64,000 nucleotides of DNA. Origin: Craterostigma plantagineum (lineage: Eukaryota > Streptophyta > Magnoliopsida > Lamiales > Linderniaceae). Shown here piece by piece: positions 45,936 to 56,693 of this stretch (the first letter of the stretch is position 1; each line of letters opens with the position of its first letter). The position numbers and the translations under genes were made by a program. The notes under the pieces were generated by a model, which was not told the origin of the DNA, ran no database searches, and saw only the letters and a program-made list of their open reading frames with translations. Where the stretch lies: positions 13,951,501 through 14,015,500 of the forward strand of contig JAPQWV010000017.1 in assembly GCA_027422505.1 (NCBI GenBank). Reading direction: 5' to 3'.

Positions 45936-46997
45936 ACATTGCCCGGTCACGTGCCACAATCGAGGAGAGAGAACAACGAGTCTGACATTGGGAGGAGGGT
46001 GCCTCGTCAATTAAAACACATTGCCCAAGGTCCTGCCCGGTCTCGACACCTGACAAGGAAAAAATCAGCACAAAAAGGCCGTAATGAAAAGAAATTATCC
46101 TACCAAGCGATGTGCCACATCCGTCGAAGGGCGCAGACTTGTAGCGCATATTTGGTGGGAAGAGTCGATAGGCGTAGACAAAGCAGCGTCTCAATATCAG
46201 TAATGAGCTGTGATGGCTGGCGTTGTCGCCCCTCGCACCATCGCTTATTGCGTTCCATCCACAAGTGGTAAACCAAGGAAGCTAATGCATGGCGAGGGCC
46301 AACCTAGCAAGGTGCTTGCCCCGCCAGCTCTTAGACGCCCAACGAATGCCGGCAGTCCACTCTCTAACAGGCCAGCTCTTTGCTGCGTGTCGCAAAGTAA
46401 CCAAGTAGAGGTTCCCGCCTTCGCTGCTACCCACGGTTTATCTCTCGTCGCCAGCCTATCCCGAATAGCAAGCCAAAGCATGATCTCGTGTCTGGGGATG
46501 GCCAGTGGACCAACAAAGAGCGTGGACCATGGAACCTTGGGCCGTCGCACACCGAGGCTATCCCTGGCCGAGGAGGTAGAGAACTTTCCATTGGATGACG
46601 CAACCCAACTAACTGAATCCTCCTCAGTTGGCCTAATTTGGGGAAGCAAGGGCTCAATCTCCAGATATTCCACCGACGAACGAGAAGGCCAGCACCAGCC
46701 ATCCTCGGTAATAACTTCACTAAGCTTCGAATCTAGAGGGAGGCCCATAATCATAGGTCCCCGAGGGAAGCGTTCAATCATGGGGCTTGTGAGTAGCCAT
46801 GGGTGCAGTCCACATACGTATGGTATTTCCGTTTCCAATGTTGAAAGCAATGAGTGGTCTGATATGGTCGCGGAGCGTCAAGAGCTTATTCCAACTCCAC
46901 GACGTCCACGCGGTGGGTCTACTAGTCCAAAGAGGGGTGTTGTGTAGACGTGTCTATCGAATCCAAGTGGCCCAGATCGAAGCTTCATCCCCGCTCA
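45936..46997 (-). pseudogene. LINE c, 3' segment (zf-RVT, 3' UTR)
   Basis: The minus strand carries the same ORF2 tail as LINE a (LFVGPLAIPRHEIMLWLAIR, RDKPWVAAK), a short deletion near 46377 and a 3' UTR matching 32345-32530 (CCACAATCGAGGAGAGAGAACAA). Upstream it begins at GAGCGGGGATGAAGCTTCG near 46997, where the sequence flips strand. Confidence 0.82.
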
Positions 46998-47164
46998 GTC
47001 CCACTCCGGGTCGGGTCCAACTCATCAAATTCGTCCTCATGAGCTTTCACACCTACTGGGCAGGGGTTTTCCTTCTCCCCAAAAGTATTATTCGAAGCAT
47101 TGAGACTCGTCTTCGGGCTTTCGTTTGGAGGGGCACTTCTGCTAAAGTCACTTGCGCTGATATC
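46998..47164 (+). pseudogene. LINE c, inverted 5' segment
   Basis: A plus-strand RT fragment (RVQLIKFVLMSFHTYW..ETRLRAFVWRGTSAK) lies head-to-head with the minus-strand remainder of the same LINE. Its outer edge is the 3'-proximal end of the segment (GCTGATATCTG) and its inner edge the 5'-proximal end (CGGGTCGGGTCC). About 100 bp of the LINE is missing at the junction. This is the arrangement produced by twin priming. Confidence 0.75.
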
Positions 47165-48871
47165 TGTTAGAAAGATAGTTTAGAGAGAGAAATACTTTTG
47201 AGAGAGAAAGTTTTTAGAAAAACAGGTTTTGTCGTCTTATTTTCAGCTTGATAGTTTATTTAAACATTAGTCAAAGTCGGGTCAATCCTAATCCGATAAG
47301 TATTTTGGCGAAAGTGGTATCGTCCGATTATAGTCTAAGTTAAGTCAACACCCGACTGATCATGATTAGGGCAATATGAGTTTCGAATAAAAGTAGTATC
47401 GCCCGACTTTGAATTCGCAGTGTCATCTGAACTTTAAATCACCCGATGCATCTAACAAATTAATATTTTATACAACACGGCGAAAGTCCCATGTTTATGT
47501 CGAGTCGCCCGATCATAATTCCTTCAAATTGCCCGATCCTAGTTGGCCATGTGTACATATCGGTGAAAGTTCACCTAATTCCCTAGTTTCGACCGATTCT
47601 TGGAAATTAATTCCTATCTCACACGGCGAAAGCTCTTTCCTTAAATTTATGCGCCCGAAACTTGTTACACTCGAAAGTTACTTTGGTTAATTATGATAAA
47701 TATTAAAACAATACTGCCCTATTTTGATTAGGTGAGATGTCCGACATAGCTATGATTGAAAATTGTCTAAGCTTACACGAAGGTCATTTCTATTGAGAGT
47801 CAAATTAATCTCTACGTTCGGCCGATAGGTGTCTCCTAACAGAGCCAAGAGTTATCCAAAATACATCTTATATCTAACTCAATCGTAGTTCATCCACATA
47901 AATTTTCCACACTTCAGCCTGAATATTTTAAGTAGCATGTTAACATCAAGTGGAATTTCCCGAATTAGGGTTTCTTGATTAATTACCTTATCCGAACAGT
48001 ACCTACAAGCTTCATAAATTCATGGAAATATAATAAACACAAGCTATGAAGATCAATAGTATAAAGAATATACTTACCAAAAGTTTCGAACCTTCAGTTG
48101 TTATGAATTTCCTTAGGTTGATAGTATTTCTTTTGATCTTTCTTTTCTTCACGTTAATGAGGGTTTTCTTCCTTTCGTTTGCTTATAATGGTTTCTCTTT
48201 TATGTATCTTTAATTTATGTGATAAGAATTAAACCATAGGGAAGTGTGATAGAAATGACTAGTAGGTGACATTTTTGCCTTCTAGATTAAGAAACTTTAA
48301 TATCTATCCTTTATTTACTCGAAACTTAACTTTACTTGAGTTGTGATTGGTTTAATTAATTTAAATATGTCGACAACTCATCATGCTATATCAATCAATC
48401 GGCCGATTGCTTTGTAAATTAATGTGTATATGATTCTTCGATCCTCATTCTCGTTCGGCGAAAGCTAAAAAGCACACATATGGATCGGCCAAAACTACCT
48501 CCTCAAGATTTATCCAAGTTTCTATACTTACATTCGGCCGATTCTGTTGACATATACCATCGGCCAATTCTGTCTTCACCTTCTCCGCGATTCAACATTT
48601 ACATCATGGGAATCGCTTGAATCCTACCCTTCTCAAAATCAGTCGAAACTTGACTTCTGTTACACGCTTAATTTTGCCTAGACTCTGTAAGTCTTAATTA
48701 TCTTTTGATGCTACTCAATTTTTCCCAAATCCTAATGTCTTCACGTAAATCACATATCATGGATCACATGTATAGTTAGGACTGCAAAGCATCTATCATG
48801 AAATCACGTAAACACATAATTTGGACATAAATTCGTAAATTAGCATGTTCATAAAAATTCGGGGTATTACA
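47165..48871 (-). mobile_element. Minus-strand LTR (about 1.7 kb) with its own motif array
   Basis: The minus strand starts TGTAATACCCCGAATTTTTATG at 48871 and reaches CTTTCTAACA at 47165. It contains many CGGCGAAAG, CGCCCGAT and CGGCCGATT motifs, mainly at 47280-47650 and 48400-48600. There is no coding frame. The right edge abuts Sirevirus pol exactly as at 1064/1065. The left edge adjoins inverted LINE c and may be truncated, since I find no target duplication. Confidence 0.65.
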
Positions 48872-50554
48872 ATGATATTGCTAATCAAAACGTCAAGTGT
48901 CTAGCAGTTACGCAGGATATCACATGGTTATTGCACTGACGGTTGGGACATGCCAATATGGAACTGATGTCTCCCATATCATGCAATGAATTGGTGAGAG
49001 GTATTCCAGATATGAAAGCCACCAAGGACAGAATTTGCAAAGCGTGCCAAATGGGGAAACAGACCAAGACGTCCTTTAAACCTAAAAATGTGATATCTAC
49101 ATCCAGACCACTGGAACTGCTGCATCTTGACCTTTTTTGTCCGATACAGGTTGTCATTGAAAGGTAAACGATATGCCTTTGTTATTGTAGACGAATATAC
49201 TAGGTACACATGTGTCTTATTTCTTGCGCACAAAAGTGAGGCTTTAGATAACCTTGCGCCACTGATTAAGAAGCTTGAAAATGAGAAAGAGGTGAAGGTC
49301 CGTAAGATTAGGAGTGATAACGGTCTAGAATTTGATAGTAAATCTTTTGTATTTTTTTTGTGATGAAAATGGTTAGTCATAATTTTTCAGCCCCTATTAC
49401 GCCTCAACAGAACGGAGTGGTCGAGAGGAAAAATAGAGTATTACAAGAAATGTCTAGGACTATGCTGAGTGAATATAATACTCCAAAACATTTTGGGCCG
49501 AAGCTTTTAGTACGACTTGTTATGTTTCGAATAGGATTTTTCTTAGACCGATTATTAAGAGAACTCCTTATGAACTTTGGGATGATAAAACCCCTAACAT
49601 AGAATATTTACATGTATTTGGCTGCAAATGTTTATTTTAAATGATAGGGATAAGAGAGGAATATTCGATTCCAAAGTAGATGAAGGGATATTCCTAGGAT
49701 ACAACCTTCATTCCAAAGCTTTTCGAGTGTTTAGTAATAGGAAGAAGACTGTTCAAGAATCTGTGCATGTTACATTTGATGATTCCTAACGCAGATGCTA
49801 CTGAGGAGGGTATAGTTGTGTCTCCTGCAGGTATACAGGTTACTGACAAAGAGGTGAACGCTATTCTATTGGAACTAAATACTGAGTCAGAGGAACATGA
49901 AGCATCAGACGAACAACAGCGCAGAAAATCCAAACATGCTTCCAGCCATCCCACTGAACAAGTTATAGGGAATATCACTTCAGGGATCAAAACAAGAGCA
50001 ACTGCACGAAACGATATTGCTGAGGAATCACATGACGTGTTGTTATCAACCATGGAACCTAAGACAGTGAATGAAGCTCTTGACGATGAATCGTGGGTGA
50101 TTGCCATGGAAGAAGAGCTCGCACAATTCGAAAAGAGCCAAGTGTGGCCTCTTGTGGAAAGACCTAACGACAAGTCCATAATAAGCACAAAGTGGGTGTT
50201 TCGCAAAAAACTGAACGAAACCGGTAATGAGACACGAAACAAGGCCAGGTTAGTTGTCAAAGGTTATTCCCAAGAAGAAGGTATAGATTTTCAAGAAACC
50301 TTTGCACCCGTAGCTGGGCTCGAGTCGATACGCATTTTACTTGCATATGCATCCTTTAAATTTTCAAGCTTTTTTCAAATGGACGTGAAAAGAGCATTTT
50401 TAAATGGTTTTATAAATGAGGAAGTCTTTGTCGAACAACCTCCCAGTTTTGAAAAAGATGAATTTTCAAATCACGTCTTTAAATTAAACAAAGCTTTATA
50501 TGGTTTAAAACAAGCCCCTAGGGCATTGTATGAAAGATTGAGTAGATTCTTATA
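48872..50554 (+). pseudogene. Sirevirus pol, copy 2, truncated
   Basis: Closely similar to 1065-2740. GAG-pre-integrase keeps CKACQMGKQTK. The integrase retains VDEYTRYTCV, SDNGLEF and NGVVERKNR, and the reverse transcriptase runs to [18 protein letters not shown]. An Arg codon is TGA near 48939, and frameshifts lie near 49150, 49365, 49490 and 49780. It is cut at 50554, before the YVDD active site, by the truncated LTR of E3. Different lesions in the two copies show that they decayed independently after duplication. Confidence 0.9.
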
Positions 50555-52025
50555 GCCGGTCCGGTGAATTTCCTAATGTTTCATCCTTTAAACTTGAACA
50601 AGCTATAAAGTCATAAATTATATCAGTTGACTATGTAAATTTCGTACCAAAATTCTATCGAATGCAACGTCTACCTATACCGAAAATTTGGCCCTGAGGA
50701 CACCGATAGGAAAATTATGATCGGGCGTTGAAAGAGCCTATGCTCATTGGAATCGGAATATTTTTCTGATTAAATGGTGCGAATTTTTTTTTTATAACTT
50801 GAAACGATTTTCGTCGAAGGGGTTCAATTCGCGACTTGTGTGAAGTTCGCGAACTATCCTACTTCGCGAATTCCTTATAACTAAGCTTGGATTCGTGAAA
50901 TATCCTAATTTGCTTTTGTTTAGAGTTCGCAAAGTGGGTTCGCGACTTGTTTGGACTCGCAAACGTTGGACCCGCAAAGCCTCCATTTCCCTTATCCCTT
51001 GCATGGATTCGCAAACCTGGTGGGACTCGCGAACTTTGGCAAGATTCGCGAAGTAGCTTCGCAATTCTCCAGCCCGCAATTCTCCATGGATTCGCAAGGT
51101 GTGCTCGGCCTCGCAAAACTGCCGAGTTCGCAAAACGGACGCGGCTCATGAACTGTCTTGAAGCCGCGAAGTGGGTTTGCATGGGTTCGCAAACATCCCG
51201 CTACCTCCTCGATTCGCAAAATACTCCACTAACACTTTTCAGTTCGCAAGGTACTACTTTTAAAGATTAAAAAGTTGATTTCTTAAGAACATCTTTGAAG
51301 GCGTATGAACTTCGGAAACCCCTAAGTTCGTGCTTAACAACATTACCGAGTTAGTCCTAACCGTTCGTGTCTAATATTCCCTAAACAGGCCATTTAAGAG
51401 CTAATCTTACCAAATCAAGTTTAGAAGGTGCTCTTTTAGGGATTTAAAATCGTTAAATCCCTAGTGTATGGTATTTTCGTGCCTTCGGTCCCTAGAATAT
51501 ACTACTTCTTGAACTAAAACACAAGCACCATGGTCAGAGAATCGTACCTAGTCCCAACTTGCTAGATTTACACTTCGGTTTCTCCTTCTTCCTTGGCTTA
51601 AGCTTGCATTCGATTTTGTTGTCGATGGAGTTTTGGATTTCAAATGGCTTTAGATAATTGTTAATGATGGGACATAAGGGACGAAAATATCCCCCAAATT
51701 GAGGAGGGTGGATCCTTGAAGTTTTTCAAGTATGTTGGGCCTAAGTTATATTCAACTAGCCCAATAATACTTATAATCCAACTTATGTTTATAATTCACC
51801 CTTAGCCCAAATTCTCCTTCGCCCCATTTTCGCAAGGTCCTAAATCAATTAAGGGTCACTTGGAACAAATTAATTGTACCAAAATCACTTATGCACATGA
51901 TTTACCACGCAAATTCTCACGCAAGATATGTAAGTCGAAAATTAATGCACGAAATGCACATAATTGCAGTCATTATTCATGCAAATTTATTGGCCCTAAT
52001 TACTTACGAGGACCCGGGTGCTACA
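50555..52025 (-). repeat. E3 3' LTR, truncated
   Basis: It corresponds to about 58068-59660 of the 5' LTR. Roughly 1.4 kb of its distal end is missing, together with the rest of the Sirevirus at 50554. It lacks 103 bp of motif array (between two ACCCG copies at 58500 and 58603) and one 18-bp TTCGCGAACTCC-type unit present in the 5' LTR near 58357-58375. Confidence 0.88.
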
Positions 52026-52049
52026 TTCTCCCCCCCCCCCCCTTAAAGA
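52026..52049 (-). other. E3 polypurine tract with 13-G run
   Basis: The minus strand reads CTCTTTAAG, thirteen Gs and AGAA directly before the 3' LTR, longer than the 7 Gs of E4. Confidence 0.8.
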
Positions 52050-52066
52050 GGATTTCGCCCCCGAAA

Positions 52067-55000
52067 TCAGCCCTCTTGGAACAATTCAGGATAGCGAGCT
52101 CTCATTTCATTCTCACGTTCCCACGTCGCTTCCTCTATCGATTGGTTCCGCCATAACACTTTTACTAAGGGAATTTCCTTATTCCTAAGCCTTTTCGTTT
52201 CGTGCATCAAAACCTCGACGGGTATTTCCTCGTAACTGAGATCTGGCTTCAGTTGTTGGTGTGGAAATTCCTCCTTCAGCACATGCGGATCAGCAATGTA
52301 CTTTCGTAAGGTTGAGACGTGAAGCACATCGTGCACTTGCGCTAATGATGTCGGTAGTTCCAATTGGTAGGCTACTTCACCAACTCTTTTCACTATTCTG
52401 AAGGGACCAATATACCTCGGGCTCAATTTTCCCTTTTTCCCGAATCTCTTAACGCCCTTCATTGGCGACACCTTCACGAAAACCCAATCATCAATTTCGA
52501 ATTCTAGCGGTCTGCGTCTTCGATCCGCATAATTCTTTTGTCTGCTTTGCGCCGTGCACATTCTCTCTCGAATCGTCGTGATGATTTCCGTCATTTCTTG
52601 GATCATATCTGGGCCTAACATCGCCCGTTCACCGACTTCATCCCAATGTACTGGGGATCTGCACTTTCGTCCGTATAAGGCTTCGTAAGGGGCCATTCCA
52701 ATCGTGGCTTGATAACTATTATTGTACGAAAATTCCACGAGTGGAAGGTTTCTGCTCCAATTGCCTTTGAAATCGAGCACACAGGCTCGTAGCATATCCT
52801 CCAGAGTTTGGATGGTCCGCTCGGATTGACCGTGCGTTTGCAGATGGTACGCCGTGCTGAATGACAACTTTGTCCCCATCGCCTTTTGTAAGCTCGTCCA
52901 GAACTTAGATAGGAATCTTGAAACACGGTCTGATACTATCGACAACGGTACTCCATGGAGTCGTACTGTCTCTTGGGTATACAGTTCCGCATATCGCTCC
53001 ATGGTGAATGTCGTACTTATTGGCAGAAAATGGGCAGATTTCGTAAGTCGGTCCACAATCACCCAAATTGCGTCGTGCCCTTTCGCGTTCTTCGGCAATC
53101 CGCTTACAAAATCCATCGTTATGTTGTCCCATTTCCACTATGGGATTGGTAGAGGCTGCAGCGTCCCTGCTGGTCGTTGGTGTTCTACCTTAATTCGTTG
53201 ACAAGTGAGGCATTGACTGACAAATTCGGCCACGTCTTTCTTCATTCCTGGCCACCAGTAGTGCGCTCCTAGGTCTCTATACAGCTTCGTGGCTCCAGGA
53301 TGCACTGAGTATGGTGTAGTATGTGCTTCCGCCATTATAGTTCCTCGAAGTCCTGCATCGTCCGCTATATATAATCTGCTCTTGAAGTACAAGCTCCCGT
53401 CGTCTCGGAATACATAGTAAACTGCTGGCTGCTCTGTCTGGGTCCCTTTGATCTTGACATAGAACTCGTCATTTTCCTGAGCTCTCTTGATTCGCTCTAA
53501 CAATGTCGGTTGAAGGGTCAAAGCTGCTAACTTCACCTCGACCTCGCCTAATGGTACAATCTCCACTTCGAGTCATTGGAGTTCCGTGCTTACTGTCTTT
53601 CGACTCAAAGCGTCTGCTACCACATTCGCCTTCCCTGGGTTGTAGTTGATTACACAACCGTAGTCCTTCACCAGTTCTAGCCACCTTCTCTGCCTCATGT
53701 TTAGCTCCTTTTGGGTGAAGAAGTACTTTAAACTTTTGTGGTCGGTGTAGATTTCGCATCTTTCCCGATATAGATAATGTCTCCAAATTTTGAGGGCAAA
53801 GACCACAGCTGCTAGTTCCAGATCATGTGTAGGGTAGTTCCTTTCGTACTCCTTCAGCTGCCGTGAGGCATAAGCCACTACCTTTCCGTTTTGCATTAGC
53901 ACGCATCCGAGCCCATTCTTCGAAGCGTCGCCATAAACGGAAAATCCCCCTACTCCTGAGGGGATTGTCAGCACTGGGGCTGTAGTAAGTCGTTTCTTCA
54001 GTTCTTGGAAGCTCCATTCACATTCTTCGCTCCATTGAAAAGGAGTATTATTCCTGGTCAACTTCGTCAGCGTAGAAGCGATCTTCGAGAAGTCTTTTAT
54101 GAACTTCCTATAATAGCCCGCTAAGCCTAATAAGCTCCATACTTCCGTTACGTTGGTCGGCTGCGGCCAGTCATTAATCGCTTTGATTTTACTCGGATCT
54201 ACCGAGATTCTCGCTCCAGAGACGATGTGTCCCAAAAATGCTACTTGGTCCAGCCAGAATTCACACTTTTTAAACTTAGCGTACAACTGCTTTTCCCTCA
54301 GTACTCCAAGTATCACTCGTAGGTGTTGTTCGTGTTCCTCCTTCGTCTTCGAGTAGATGAGGATGTCGTCTATGAATACAATCATGAACTTGTCCAGATA
54401 GGCTTTCAACACCCGGTTCATTAGGTCCATGAAGGCTGCTGGTGCATTGGTCAGCCCAAAAGGCATGACTAGGAATTCAAAATGTCCATATCTGGTACTG
54501 AACGCCGTTTTAGGAATATCGTCCTTCCGGATTTTTAGCTGGTGGTACCCGACCTCAAATCAATCTTAGAAAACATCGTGGTGCCTTGTAGTTGGTCGAA
54601 GAGATCGTCGATCCTGGGCAGAGGGTACTTGTTCTTGACTGTTAGCTTGTTCAGCTCCCTGTAATCTATGCAAAAACGCATCGAGCCGTCTTTCTTCCGT
54701 ACGAATAAAACTGGCGCACCCCGGGGTGAAAAACTGGTCTGGATAAACCCTTTCTGTAGTAGCTCATCTATCTGTTCCTTCAGCTCCTTCAGTTCGGTAT
54801 CGGTACGGGGTTTTGGACACTGGTGCTGCTCCCGGCACCAGGTCGATTGTAAACTCAATTTCTCTATCTGGGGGTAGTCCTGGCAAGGCTTCCGGAAATA
54901 CGTCCGGGAACTCCTTAATTACGGGTACATCTTCAAGTTTCGTAGAGGAATTTTCTTCTGTCTTCAGCGCAAACATTAGGTATGCCTCGCATCCGGCTTT

Positions 55001-56538
55001 GATTAGTCGTTGGGCCTTTAACGCCGAAATCTTAGGAACAATTCCTCTTTCGCCCGTCCCCTTGAAAGTGAGAGGTTCTTCCCCTTCCATGCTGAACGTG
55101 ATCACCTTACCGTTGCAGTCTATCACCGCTCCGTATTGTGAGAGCCAGTCCATCCCGAGAATCACCTCGTAATCATTCATCGGGATGACTATTAAATCTA
55201 CAAGCAACTCCTTGTCGCCGACTAAGACTGCGCAGTTTTTCACTACTTGACTAGTCCTAATTGGGGTCCCGCTTGGAATTACTACACTATACTCACAACT
55301 CACACTATCAGGCGTTATTCCAAGTTTTGTCACATACTTCACAGATGAAAATGAATGGTCGGCCCGGAGTCTACTAAGATGCACGTGGGAGTTTGGTGGA
55401 TTAGGAGGGTACCTGTCACCACCGTCGGGTTGTTCTCCGCTTCCTCTGAAGTGATGGTATATACCCGAGCTGGCACCATCTGAGGTCCTGCTTGTCTCCG
55501 GGCCTGACTTCCCGAAGCACCTTCCGGGCACTGTCTCACGAAGTGCCCCAGCTTCCCGCGTCTGAAATACGCGTTGGCCGACGTGTTGCAATTCCCGAAG
55601 TGCCTCTTTCCGCACCTCTGACAGTTGGGAATCGGCACTTCCCCTTGATTCTGATTTGGGTTTGGGGGTCTGTTCACTGTCCCCTGAGGTTGTTGAGGAG
55701 GCCTGTTCTGGAATTTATTTTTACCACCTTTAGGCACAAACTGCCGCTTCTGATTTCCGCCGCTCCATTGTGTTCCTTGCATTTGCGCAAATTTGCACTT
55801 GGCCTCTTGTGCTCTCACGATCCGAGCTTCAGCTTGTTCTGCCACCATTGCCCTCTCTGCTACCTGAGCGTAAGTAGCTCCCTGGATCCCCGCCATGCTC
55901 ACATCTCTATAGAGCTTGGGTTTCAATCCTTCTAGGAACCGTTCAATTTTCAGAGCATCCGTGCTGACCATGTGTGCTGCGAACCTGGACAGCTGCTCAA
56001 ACTTTTGTATGTTCTCCGCCACGGTCATCGATCCCTGCCTGAGGTTGATGAATTCGTTCAGGCGCTGGGCTCTCACTGGGGCCGTCAAGTACTTACCCCG
56101 GAACAGCTCCTTGAATCTGTCCGAGTTCATAGTGACAGGATTCTCGATCACCGTGACGGTGTCCCACCAATGTCCTGCGCTTCCCCTTAACAGAAACGCG
56201 GCACATAGGGCCTTTTCCGCCTCTGGAATTCTGCTGTAAAGGAACATACTCTCCAATGTTCTTATCCAGTCCTCAGCTGCCATCGGATCAGCTGTGTCTT
56301 CAAAAGTTGGTGGGTTCAACCTTCGAAACCGTTCTCCCACCAGTTCAGTTCTTTCGGCCTGAGTCGGCCCGGTGTTTGCAGAATTCTGCTGAATTAGCTG
56401 CTGGATCTGCGCTGATTGTTGGCGGACCAATTCCGTAAGTTGGAAAATGGTCGCGTCGCGGCTGTCAGTTGGGGCCGTGTTTCCCCTGTTCTGGTCATCG
56501 CCCCCGCCACTACTACCTTCTCCCCTCGTTCTCACCAT
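52067..56538 (-). pseudogene. E3 gag-pol polyprotein, broken
   Basis: It starts at the ATG ending at 56538 (MVRTRGEGSSGG) and stops at 52067-52069 (YPELFQEG). The domain order is as in E4: capsid, nucleocapsid, protease (near 55350), reverse transcriptase (54860-54230, [10 protein letters not shown]), RNase H (53930-53720), integrase (53460-52640), GPF and chromodomain-like tail. Frame breaks lie near 55345 (in the protease DSGA region), 54800, 54535, 53570 and 53125. The second zinc knuckle reads YFRRGKLGHF, losing two Cys ligands. In integrase SDRD is SDRV and HPQTDGQSE is HLQTHGQSE, although the Asp and Glu I take as catalytic remain. It was long under decay and cannot encode a working polyprotein. 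Confidence 0.94.
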
Positions 56539-56678
56539 CTTTATACCCTATCCTGATCCTCCAATGGCCAATAAATTATGCAACATAGAAATCCACATAG
56601 AATTAACACTTACTTGCAAGGCCGCTTCCGCTCTTTTGGGTGTGTGTGTATGGACAGTCCACAGAACCTGTGACCGAA

Positions 56679-56690
56679 GCTCAAATACCA
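56679..56690 (-). other. E3 primer-binding site, mutated
   Basis: The minus strand reads TGGTATTTGAGC instead of TGGTATCAGAGC (two changes), three bases after the 5' LTR. Priming would be weakened. Confidence 0.85.
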
Positions 56691-56693
56691 CCC

